NCBI GenBank assembly: GCA_035562735.1
Contig: DATMWB010000009.1
Location: forward strand, 1-13,639
Direction of reading: 5' to 3'
DNA from: UBA12158 sp035562735
GTDB taxonomy: Bacteria > Patescibacteriota > Microgenomatia > UBA12405
Length of the DNA stretch: 13,639 nt
Within the stretch, counting starts at the first letter, position 1. Every line of letters starts with the position of its first letter. Under the pieces are notes generated by a model. It was given only the letters and a program-made list of their open reading frames with translations, made no database searches and was not told the DNA's origin. Shown piece by piece: positions 7,616 through 13,190 of this stretch. A program made the translations under genes and the position numbers.

Positions 7616-8770
7616 TTGGACCACAAGCACCATCAACAAACACCAAACAAATAACTGTGTATAGCCCTTTTCTATCAAAACAGAACCTAATACTAGTATT
7701 GGAATATCTAAAAGACTCTTTGTAAAATTTGCCAAAGACAACGTCGTCGCCCGATTATAAGATTTACTAACATTATTAAAAAGTTGAGAAAATAGGGGCC
7801 ATGTCGCCACCTGAGCCACATTAAAAGCAATATATGTAACCACCAAAATTATTAAGCTTCTCCACCATAAATGATTAAGAAGAAAAATTCCTACAGATAT
7901 AAATACTACCCAATTTAAGGAATCAATTCTTTTTTCCAAAGAAATATGGGGCGATATCCTCGCTACATTTTGATTTATTATAAAAATTAAAATTTGCATG
8001 ATTGATGTCGAAATTCCAATCAAAATTACTCTCATTCCAAAACTTAAAAAGTAGTCAGAAGACACTCGCCAAATCATAAACGTACTTAAAAACATTAAAG
8101 ATTTATTTAAAACACTTTTTAATAAATATTTATTTTTTTTAAAAATATTCAAAGCATCCTTAAAAATCCCTGCTTCGACTTTCTCTAATTCCATAAAATG
8201 TTTTGGTTCTTTAAGTAAAAAGCACAAAAATAAGGCTCCAATATTCGCAATAACATCTATCAGCAGCAAATATATGTATTGTTGGTTTGACAAATCCTTG
8301 GCAATTACCACTGCCACAACTGGCATTATCATCTTAAAAATCCTTTGTCCAGAAAAATACTGTCCCAGCTGTTTTAAACTATCAGTTTCTGTCTTCAATT
8401 CCTTTGAAGTATCGTATATTAATGCCTCATCAGTTCCTGACATCATCGAATTTGCCAATGCATATATTCCAATAGCCAGCACCAACCACCAGCCAGAAAC
8501 AAATATATTTATTACCCAATACAGTAAGCTTATAAATACAGAGATTATCAACACTTTTTTTCTTCCCCATTTATCAGCCAAATAACTTGAAGGTACTTCG
8601 GACAAAATTGTGACAATCGAAAATGCCACACCTGAGTAAACAATTTGACTTAATGTCAATCCACGCGACAACATAAATAGGGTGCTGATGACATTGATTA
8701 CTTTTACCTCAGTCAACGCTTGAATCCAAAACATCAATGAAAAATTTCTCTCCAATTTCGGCTTAAACAT
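7574..8770 (-). CDS. Major facilitator superfamily transporter
   Basis: Integral membrane transporter of 398 residues with about 12 predicted helices, the usual MFS length. The loop between helices 2 and 3 carries the signature SEVPSSYLADKWGRKKVLI (58-75), matching MFS motif A (G/A-x-L-A-D-x-x-G-R-K). The following SGTDEALIYDTSKEL (111-125) is typical of the drug or uncharacterised-solute efflux branch that includes many Bacteroidetes and CPR members. The substrate cannot be told from sequence. A TATAAT box lies 8 bases before the ATG, so the gene can be expressed separately from the bcp operon upstream, 30 bases away. The stop is TGA, and the C-terminus overlaps the small membrane-protein gene on the other strand. 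Confidence 0.9.
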   Translation of the reverse strand: MFKPKLERNFSLMFWIQALTEVKVINVISTLFMLSRGLTLSQIVYSGVAFSIVTILSEVPSSYLADKWGRKKVLIISVFISLLYWVINIFVSGWWLVLAIGIYALANSMMSGTDEALIYDTSKELKTETDSLKQLGQYFSGQRIFKMIMPVVAVVIAKDLSNQQYIYLLLIDVIANIGALFLCFLLKEPKHFMELEKVEAGIFKDALNIFKKNKYLLKSVLNKSLMFLSTFMIWRVSSDYFLSFGMRVILIGISTSIMQILIFIINQNVARISPHISLEKRIDSLNWVVFISVGIFLLNHLWWRSLIILVVTYIAFNVAQVATWPLFSQLFNNVSKSYNRATTLSLANFTKSLLDIPILVLGSVLIEKGYTQLFVWCLLMVLVVQLFFRVALRSGTGR

Positions 8771-8778
8771 CGTCCCTT

Positions 8779-8784
8779 ATTATA
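8779..8784 (-). promoter_or_regulatory. -10 box of the MFS gene
   Basis: TATAAT on the minus strand with 8 bases to the ATG; a good -35 is not visible. The intervening AAGGGACG could act as a weak ribosome binding site if the start is further upstream, but spacing from the -10 favours a start of transcription at or near the ATG. Confidence 0.5.
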
Positions 8785-8800
8785 ACGCTACAAATACTTT

Positions 8801-9253
8801 TTATCCCTTTATTTTTTCCAAGTCTCCTAAGATCTCCCCAGCATGTTTTGTGGGATTCACATTCTCATATACTTTGACAATTTCCTGATTTTCATTAATT
8901 AAAAAACTCATTCTCTTTATTCCTTCATACTCTCGTCCCATAAATTTTTTAATACCCCATGCTCCATAATTTTTTATCGTCTCCAAACTTTCATCACTCA
9001 GAATTGGAAAATTAATATGGTATTTTTCTGCAAATTTTTTATGTGAATTTACGCTATCTTTTGACACCCCTAATATTTGTACTCCTAATTTTTCTAGCAA
9101 GTGAAAATTATCCCGAAGACTGCAAGCTTCAATAGTACATCCTGGAGTGTCGTCTTTGGGATAAAAATATAGCAGAACCCATTTTCCCTTATAATCAGAC
9201 AATTTTCTAACTACTCCTTCCTGATCATTCAGCTCAAACTTCTTTGCTTTCAT
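8801..9253 (-). CDS. bcp: Thiol peroxidase, Bcp/PrxQ type
   Basis: Cytoplasmic peroxiredoxin that reduces hydroperoxides with thioredoxin-type reductants. The segment YFYPKDDTPGCTIEACSLRD contains the peroxidatic Cys39 (TPGCT) and a resolving Cys44 five residues on, the arrangement of E. coli Bcp Cys45/Cys50. Other landmarks are the VQILGVSKDS strand, HKKFAEKYHINFPILSD, and the C-terminal GIKRMSFLINENQEIVKVYENVNPTKH. At 150 residues it is slightly short because the usual GDxAPDF N-terminal segment is trimmed to KAKKFEL. It starts 3 bases after the stop of the upstream peptidase gene, with no Shine-Dalgarno sequence, so it belongs to the same operon. Confidence 0.97.
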   Translation of the reverse strand: MKAKKFELNDQEGVVRKLSDYKGKWVLLYFYPKDDTPGCTIEACSLRDNFHLLEKLGVQILGVSKDSVNSHKKFAEKYHINFPILSDESLETIKNYGAWGIKKFMGREYEGIKRMSFLINENQEIVKVYENVNPTKHAGEILGDLEKIKG

Positions 9254-9256
9254 AAG

Positions 9257-9886
9257 CTATTTTACCAAAATCCTTTCTTCACCCACCAATTCCATTATTC
9301 CATTTCTGACAATTATCTCCTCGCCATTTTTTAATAAATATAATTTATTTCTTTTATGGTTCTTTTTTATTTGTTCCAATAAATTCTCCTCATAATGGGG
9401 AAATATATCGAAATCAACAAAACCCATAGGTTTAATATCGACAGACCCAATTTCTTCATCCATAAAAAACCACTCACCCACATCCAAAGATTGTCCCATC
9501 ACCATACTACCTGCACTAGAACCAACAAACCAAGAATTGTTTTTCTCTAATATATTTTTTAAATTTTTATCAATTCCACATCTTTTTAACCAATACATCA
9601 GATATCCAGCCATACCTCCAGCAAACCAAATAATATCCTGTCCTTCCAATAGTTTTAATACAGACTTGTCTCCATATTTTTCCAATACAATTAGAGTTAC
9701 CTTAGCTCCAAGGGTATTTATTACATTCCAAGATCCACCCTCTTTCCATTTCTCCCACCCATCTTTGTCACCATTAGCCGCAGTTGGAATATAAGCAATT
9801 TTTTTGTCCCTAAACCCTCCCACCATTTCTTCTAATTTCTTAATAGATAGAGGATTTTTTGCTTCCGCTGCTAAAAATAAATTCAT
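9257..9886 (-). CDS. Peptidase S51 family (dipeptidase E-like) protein
   Basis: Member of the class I glutamine-amidotransferase-like fold that includes aspartyl dipeptidase PepE and cyanophycinase. Seen: the strand IAYIPTAANGD (30-40), the AGGMAGYLMYWL turn (89-100; family GGGNT), the nucleophile elbow VGSSAGSMVMG with probable catalytic Ser124, and DFDIFPHYEE with probable His164. Length (209) is close to E. coli PepE (229). It is cytoplasmic, as no signal is present. It might hydrolyse N-terminal Asp dipeptides, but specificity in this family is broad and many members are uncharacterised. It is the middle gene of an operon with 3-base gaps on both sides. A distinct S51 gene sits at 11968-12741. 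Confidence 0.9.
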   Translation of the reverse strand: MNLFLAAEAKNPLSIKKLEEMVGGFRDKKIAYIPTAANGDKDGWEKWKEGGSWNVINTLGAKVTLIVLEKYGDKSVLKLLEGQDIIWFAGGMAGYLMYWLKRCGIDKNLKNILEKNNSWFVGSSAGSMVMGQSLDVGEWFFMDEEIGSVDIKPMGFVDFDIFPHYEENLLEQIKKNHKRNKLYLLKNGEEIIVRNGIMELVGEERILVK

Positions 9887-9889
9887 ATT

Positions 9890-10519
9890 TTAATTTTCCA
9901 AAATAACCTTTATTCTTCCCGAATTAAAAACTGTCGTGTCCGCCGTTAAACTTTTTGCCTGAACTCGATACAAATGATTACCACTACGCAAAGTCAACTT
10001 TCCAGAACTTACCGACGTGAAACTCTGGCTATTTGTTGACACCTCGCTTCCCCACACCTCAATTCCTGCCGTAACATCAAACAATCTTAAATATGCCAAA
10101 CCATTACCATTTAATAGTTTCATATTTGCCTCAAAATACGAGCCAACTAAACCAGAATAATCATCAGTACTTATATAAAATTCCGTTCCTGGCAAGTCTG
10201 TCCAAACATTATCAAGAGTACTACCCGTTCCAGGGATAGGTATATATTGAGTGCTTCGAGTTTTTTGTATTGAATTTCTTTGAACAATCTTTGCAGTTGA
10301 AGAAGGGGATATTACCTTTGTCGGAACAAGAGTAACCATAGCTGGGGTTATGTTTGTTAATTCATTTTTTATCATTTCTTCGCATTTTGCAGGACAACTA
10401 TCACCTTGCACCATAGACATAAAATTCTCCTTATTCCAAAACAAATACAAAAATATATCGATTGCTAAAACATTAAGAAACAAAAAAACTATCAAAGCAA
10501 TTTTGACTATTTTTTCCAT
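9890..10519 (-). CDS. Membrane-anchored surface protein with a C-terminal beta domain
   Basis: A 209-residue protein with no named family that I can assign. An N-terminal membrane helix (ALIVFLFLNVLAIDIFLYLFW, about 8-28) anchors it with the bulk outside. A close cysteine pair (DSCPAKCEEM, 42 and 46) may form a disulfide or bind metal. A Ser/Thr/Pro-rich linker (about 52-100) leads to a roughly 110-residue beta-rich module: EFYISTDDYSGLVGSYFEAN, YLRLFDVTAGIEVWGSEVST, then KLTLRSGNHLYRVQAKSL. The module reads like a jelly-roll or carbohydrate-binding-type sandwich, which is inference. First gene of an operon with the S51 peptidase and bcp. A CATAAT -10 box with an upstream TG lies 8 bases before the ATG. 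Confidence 0.75.
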   Translation of the reverse strand: MEKIVKIALIVFLFLNVLAIDIFLYLFWNKENFMSMVQGDSCPAKCEEMIKNELTNITPAMVTLVPTKVISPSSTAKIVQRNSIQKTRSTQYIPIPGTGSTLDNVWTDLPGTEFYISTDDYSGLVGSYFEANMKLLNGNGLAYLRLFDVTAGIEVWGSEVSTNSQSFTSVSSGKLTLRSGNHLYRVQAKSLTADTTVFNSGRIKVILEN

Positions 10520-10527
10520 TCTATATC

Positions 10528-10536
10528 ATTATGACA
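10528..10536 (-). promoter_or_regulatory. Extended -10 promoter of the surface-protein operon
   Basis: TGTCATAAT (10536-10528, minus strand) fits an extended -10 (TGn plus a -10 hexamer with one mismatch). Eight bases separate it from the ATG at 10519, predicting a leaderless or nearly leaderless message. It is back-to-back with the promoter of the acyltransferase gene. Confidence 0.5.
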
Positions 10537-10546
10537 CAGAATAATT

Positions 10547-10576
10547 TTGTGTTCCTACATCTTGATTCGATATAAT
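10547..10576 (+). promoter_or_regulatory. Promoter of the PlsC-like gene, predicted leaderless
   Basis: TTGTGT (10547-10552), an 18-base spacer and a consensus TATAAT (10571-10576), which ends 8 bases before the ATG at 10585. Transcription would begin within a couple of bases of the start codon, and no ribosome binding site is present. Confidence 0.6.
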
Positions 10577-10584
10577 TACAAAAT

Positions 10585-11337
10585 ATGTCCAAAGAAAACC
10601 ATCCACTCAGAAGATTTTTTTCCTTCAATTTACTACCAGAAATTGCTTATAAAATTGACATTGACAAAAACAGCCATCAAAAAATCCACGAAATTTCAGA
10701 TATGCTTGTCAGACGACCTGAACTAAGCTTTGTAACCTACGCCAATCACATTTCATATCCCGACCCCTTGTTTGAAGCCTATATCTCAAGAAGACTAGAT
10801 AGCCATCAAGACAGACACTTTATTGCCCCAGCATCTTATTCACATACAGACCCCAGTGAGCCAAGAAGTAGAACATTTTCCTTGCTAATAAACGAAGCAA
10901 AAAAGTGTGGTGTTGAAATTGTCAGAGTCATCCAGTCTTATCAGATAGACAATCCTGAATTTGGCTATACCCAAGAACAAGCTAGTACAACATACAAAAA
11001 CTGGATAAAAAGGCTACAAACTCTTGGTAGATCAAAAACAAGTACTGGAGTAATGATTAATCCTGAAGGTCACCGAAGTGACACTGGAGTTTTGTTGGAA
11101 GGAGAAAAGGGGATACTTGCCTGCGGAAAATTGCTAAGCCCCTTGGTATATATCCCACTTGGTATCCATTATGGAGAAAATTTCGATAGAGATGGCGCAA
11201 ATTTATTTAAGAGAGTAAACCTCAGAATAGGAGATATTTTTATCCAAGAAACTGCCAACGATCCGCCAAGCATGGAACTACTTATGAGAAATCTTGCCAA
11301 TACACTGCCAATAAAAATGCGTGGTCACTGGGCATAA
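10585..11337 (+). CDS. PlsC-like glycerolipid acyltransferase
   Basis: Likely transfers an acyl group to a lysophospholipid or related lipid at the membrane. Two signature blocks of the LPLAT/PlsC superfamily are visible: VTYANHISYPDPLFEAY with the catalytic H(x4)D pair His55/Asp60, and VMINPEGHRSDTG (157-169), corresponding to the phosphate-binding FPEGTRS motif with His in place of Thr. LVYIPLGIHYG (187-197) matches the conserved strand after it (family VPVAI). At 250 residues it has the normal length for a minimal PlsC; no clear membrane helix is seen. The gene is monocistronic with its own promoter; downstream lies a long hairpin followed by T-runs. Confidence 0.82.
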   Translation: MSKENHPLRRFFSFNLLPEIAYKIDIDKNSHQKIHEISDMLVRRPELSFVTYANHISYPDPLFEAYISRRLDSHQDRHFIAPASYSHTDPSEPRSRTFSLLINEAKKCGVEIVRVIQSYQIDNPEFGYTQEQASTTYKNWIKRLQTLGRSKTSTGVMINPEGHRSDTGVLLEGEKGILACGKLLSPLVYIPLGIHYGENFDRDGANLFKRVNLRIGDIFIQETANDPPSMELLMRNLANTLPIKMRGHWA

Positions 11338-11356
11338 AAATAAATTAGGAAAATAA

Positions 11357-11409
11357 CTACCTTTCATCCTTTCGGACTCATCAGTACAAATACACATTTG
11401 TATAGGTAG
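11357..11409 (-). ncRNA. Type III hammerhead self-cleaving ribozyme
   Basis: All hammerhead elements are present on the minus strand in order. Stem III 5' side CUACC (11409-11405) is followed by U16.1 (11404), the cleavage nucleotide A17 (11403), and stem I UACAAAU (11402-11396) with loop GUGU and AUUUGUA (11391-11385). Next come the core CUGAUGA (11384-11378), stem II GUCC (11377-11374) with a GAAA tetraloop and GGAU (11369-11366), core GAAA (11365-11362), and stem III 3' side GGUAG (11361-11357). A15.1 pairs with U16.1. Stem I is 7 perfect pairs and stem III is 6; stem II is 4 with a G.U pair next to the core. Cleavage is predicted after the CUA triplet (an allowed NUH), between 11403 and 11402. 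Stem III is the open stem, hence type III. It lies just downstream of the 90-aa ORF and abuts a long hairpin. Confidence 0.92.
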
Positions 11410-11520
11410 AAAGGAAGCTGGAGAGATCGTATGAAATAAAATTTGAGCAGTGGACTCACCATTTTAATTGGTGAGTCCACTCACTTTCATGCGATTTCCA
11501 GTTTCCTTTTTGTATTTTTT
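11410..11520 (+). terminator. Long nested inverted repeat with T-tract
   Basis: An outer stem pairs 11410-11436 with 11485-11509 and encloses an inner perfect 13-bp hairpin (11449-11461 with 11469-11481, loop TTTTAAT). In + strand RNA the two outer-arm differences are G.U pairs; in minus strand RNA the same positions are A.C mismatches, so the stem is better preserved for + transcription. There is one small internal loop (GAG opposite U). On the + strand, T-runs follow the stem (to 11520), consistent with an intrinsic terminator for the acyltransferase gene. On the minus strand it forms the 3'-UTR hairpin between the 90-aa ORF and the hammerhead. Confidence 0.65.
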
Positions 11521-11523
11521 GAC

Positions 11524-11796
11524 CTAATCGATCATATTGGCTTCCACACCAAGAACATAACAACTGTCACTTCCGTGGGCACCTTCATATCCTGGAATAG
11601 GAGCTTCCTTCATGATCATCAAGGCTTGTTTGATATCTTCTGGCATTGTTGTCCGACTTACCGGCCGATCTTGTTCTCTCCACCACGCATGAAAGGTTTC
11701 CCATGCTTTTTTTACTTCTGGAGGAAATTGTTCATGGATTTCATCCTGAATAGGAATTCCTCCATTTGGAGTCCCGTACTGCATTCCACCACACAT
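11524..11796 (-). CDS. Unrecognised 90-residue protein, ribozyme-associated
   Basis: Not matched to any family I know. It begins MCGGMQYGTPNGG, has an amphipathic Trp-rich helix (EVKKAWETFHAWWREQ, 27-42), then a second probable helix (MPEDIKQALMIMKEA, 51-65) and ends GSDSCYVLGVEANMID. There is no signal peptide or membrane segment, so it is probably soluble; Cys2 and Cys79 are the only cysteines. The start is well supported: a perfect AGGAGG (11808-11803) sits 6 bases upstream, the only strong Shine-Dalgarno sequence I found in the window. GC content, about 44% by hand count, exceeds the flanks. It has its own promoter and leader, and is followed by a long hairpin and the hammerhead ribozyme. 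The opposite-strand ORF across it has no such support. Possibly part of a mobile or acquired cassette. Confidence 0.7.
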   Translation of the reverse strand: MCGGMQYGTPNGGIPIQDEIHEQFPPEVKKAWETFHAWWREQDRPVSRTTMPEDIKQALMIMKEAPIPGYEGAHGSDSCYVLGVEANMID

Positions 11797-11874
11797 ATAA
11801 AGCCTCCTTTAGGCAAAAAACAGAACATATTGTTAAACTGACTCAGCGCTTTTGCTGAACGTTGGGGTATTTTA
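11797..11874 (-). promoter_or_regulatory. Structured leader of the 90-aa gene with hairpin-embedded Shine-Dalgarno
   Basis: About 70 nt of leader follow the -10 box. Minus-strand reading: a TCAGC/GCTGA hairpin (loop AAAAGC), then a CAG-AACA/TGTT-CTG hairpin directly followed by six T's, then GCCT/AGGC (11814-11811 with 11805-11802), whose loop and 3' arm contain the AAAGGAGG ribosome binding site. The order hairpin, hairpin plus T-run, sequestered ribosome binding site resembles an attenuation or translational-control leader. The stems are short, so this is suggestive only. Confidence 0.4.
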
Positions 11875-11897
11875 TCAACAAAAAGCATAAAACACAA
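11869..11897 (-). promoter_or_regulatory. Promoter of the 90-aa gene
   Basis: TTGTGT (11897-11892), a 17-base spacer and TAAAAT (11874-11869), with an upstream TG giving an extended -10 (TGATAAAAT). The -35 overlaps the 3' part of a sequence block shared with the upstream region of the 12800-13060 gene. Confidence 0.55.
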
Positions 11898-11909
11898 CAT
11901 TATAGGACT
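11892..11909 (-). repeat. Shared upstream element, copy 1
   Basis: Minus strand AGTCCTATAAT followed by GTTGTGT. The first 11 bases are identical to copy 2 at 13117-13134, and the next 7 differ at two positions (ATTGTTT there). Both copies lie upstream of small minus-strand genes and run into that gene's -35 box. Confidence 0.55.
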
Positions 11910-11955
11910 TGTTTATTGCCTCTCTGAGGCGGTGTAAGAAAACTAAAACAAAAGG

Positions 11956-11961
11956 TATAAT
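11956..11961 (+). promoter_or_regulatory. -10 box of the second S51 gene, predicted leaderless
   Basis: Consensus TATAAT ending 6 bases before the ATG at 11968, so transcription should start at the ATG. The -35 region at the matching distance (TGTAAG) is poor. No ribosome binding site is present. Confidence 0.6.
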
Positions 11962-11967
11962 CTTTTA

Positions 11968-12741
11968 ATGAAAAAAATTGTTGCCATTGGCGGTGGTGAG
12001 ATAATCACGAGAGATACAGAAAAAATTGATAGACTAATAATTGAGTTGACGGAAAAAGAACATCCAAAAGTGTTATTTATCCCTACAGCCAGTAATGACG
12101 CAGAGGGTTATTGGAAAACATTTAATGAATATTTCTCAAGTTTGGGTGCAATACCATCGGTATTAAAACTAGTAGACAATCCTCCCAGTAAAATAGAAAT
12201 TGAAAGTGAAATTTTTTCTTCAAACGCAGTTTATGTTGGTGGTGGTAACACGCAAAAAATGCTTGAGATTTGGAAAAACAATGGTGTAGACAGAATTTTA
12301 AAGGACGCCTACGAAAAAGGTGTTGTTATGTCGGGATTAAGCGCCGGTGCCATATGTTGGTTTAAATTTGGTTCTTCAGATTCTCCCTCTTTCAATAATC
12401 CTGAAGATAAGCAACTAATTTTATTACCCACCTTAGGGTTTGTTGATGGATTATTTAGCCCACATCATATTCGAGAACCATACAGGAATGAACAATTACC
12501 AAGAATCATTAAAGAATCGGGTCAAAAATCAGGCTTTGCTGTTGATGACAATGCTGCACTAATAATTATTGAAGGAAAAGCAAAAGTTGTCACTTCAGTC
12601 AACACTAGTGGTGTAAAAATATTTTCAGTAGAAGACGACAAAATTAATAAAATCTCAATACCAAAAAATCAAGAATTTACTTATCGTGATTTAGTAAATA
12701 ACGAATTAAATCTTAGTAGATCAAAACCCGAGTACAGATAA
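11968..12741 (+). CDS. Peptidase S51 family (dipeptidase E/cyanophycinase-like) protein
   Basis: Second S51-type protein in the window, 257 residues, cytoplasmic. Landmarks: IVAIGGGEI (4-12), KVLFIPTASND (34-44), AVYVGGGNTQKMLEIW (87-102), the nucleophile elbow MSGLSAGAICWF (121-132) with probable catalytic Ser125, GFVDGLFSPHHIRE with probable His166, and SGFAVDDNAALII (177-189), a strand typical of this family. It differs clearly from the 9257-9886 protein (longer, canonical GGGNT and GxSAGA), so the two look like separate family branches rather than a recent duplication. It is monocistronic and preceded directly by a TATAAT box. Its likely role is small-peptide hydrolysis; the substrate is unknown. 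Confidence 0.92.
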   Translation: MKKIVAIGGGEIITRDTEKIDRLIIELTEKEHPKVLFIPTASNDAEGYWKTFNEYFSSLGAIPSVLKLVDNPPSKIEIESEIFSSNAVYVGGGNTQKMLEIWKNNGVDRILKDAYEKGVVMSGLSAGAICWFKFGSSDSPSFNNPEDKQLILLPTLGFVDGLFSPHHIREPYRNEQLPRIIKESGQKSGFAVDDNAALIIIEGKAKVVTSVNTSGVKIFSVEDDKINKISIPKNQEFTYRDLVNNELNLSRSKPEYR

Positions 12742-12799
12742 CAATAATTCTTTGTTGACTCACTGCCTGCTCGCCTTTGGAGGGGAACAATTTTTTAAA

Positions 12800-13060
12800 C
12801 TATAAATTAATTCTTCCGTATTTTTGATCTATTTCAAATTGAGTTGAAAATATTGCCAAATTTTCGTAACCAAATTCCCTTATCAAAAAGGCTACCTGCC
12901 TTCCCAGTACTTTTCTCTCTCTCTTATCCAAATTCCTCAAATCATCTCTCCCAGCAATTTGTCTTGCCACCCTCGGAATCACATATTTTGGAACAATATG
13001 CTCGTATCTATAACGAGCGACATCCATACTTTCTTTGATACCAGATTTTATTACTTCCAT
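12800..13060 (-). CDS. Unrecognised 86-residue basic protein
   Basis: I do not recognise this family. It is soluble, largely helical and rich in Arg/Lys: MEVIKSGIKESMDVARYRYE, then HIVPKYVIPRVARQIAGRDD, LRNLDKRERKVLGRQVAFLI and a C-terminus ending REFGYENLAIFSTQFEIDQKYGRINL. There is no cysteine, signal or membrane segment. Start choice: ATG at 13060, with TATAAA (13071-13066) 5 bases upstream and a weak purine stretch GAGAA between. A second, stronger promoter lies further upstream. It stands alone, between the S51 gene and a membrane-protein gene. The coherent composition and promoters support a real gene, but its role is unknown. Confidence 0.65.
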   Translation of the reverse strand: MEVIKSGIKESMDVARYRYEHIVPKYVIPRVARQIAGRDDLRNLDKRERKVLGRQVAFLIREFGYENLAIFSTQFEIDQKYGRINL

Positions 13061-13087
13061 TTCTCTTTATACAAATTACAACTTACA

Positions 13088-13116
13088 TTGAGTATTATAT
13101 CCAAAATTTTCCTCAA
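13088..13116 (-). promoter_or_regulatory. Promoter of the 86-aa gene
   Basis: Minus strand TTGTTT, a 17-base spacer and consensus TATAAT. It would give a leader of about 30 bases. A second -10-like TATAAA (13071-13066) lies next to the ATG, so two starts are possible. Confidence 0.5.
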
Positions 13117-13134
13117 AAACAATATTATAGGACT
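13117..13134 (-). repeat. Shared upstream element, copy 2
   Basis: Minus strand AGTCCTATAAT followed by ATTGTTT; see copy 1 at 11892-11909. The rest of 13061-13190 (130 bases between genes) shows no further structure that I can support. Confidence 0.5.
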
Positions 13135-13190
13135 AATATGTTGACTAACTAGAATGAATTTAAAACAATTTAACTTTTTAGAAATTATTT

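Noticed and set aside
8428..8450. Other CTGATGA strings (within the MFS gene, near 6951 and near 10165) as further hammerheads
   Set aside because: None is followed by a closed stem II and GAAA, or flanked by pairing stems I and III; they are ordinary coding sequence.
11443..11841. 132-residue + strand ORF overlapping the 90-aa gene
   Set aside because: It runs through the long hairpin, has no ribosome binding site or promoter and an incoherent Phe/His-rich composition; the opposite strand has a perfect Shine-Dalgarno sequence and a promoter.
11797..11880. Integron attC-like recombination site upstream of the 90-aa gene (AAC...GTT hairpin)
   Set aside because: The outer motifs do not satisfy RYYYAAC and GTTRRRY in the correct positions, and no integrase or second attC is present; a leader hairpin explains it better.
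11338..11967. Insertion sequence or transposon
   Set aside because: No transposase and no terminal inverted repeats bounding the interval; the inverted repeat there is an internal hairpin. A small non-autonomous cassette remains possible and is reported as a finding.
12742..12799. Terminator after the second S51 gene (CCTTTGGAGG then T-run)
   Set aside because: The putative stem is only three or four pairs with a two-base loop, too weak to call; no other structure was seen in this gap.
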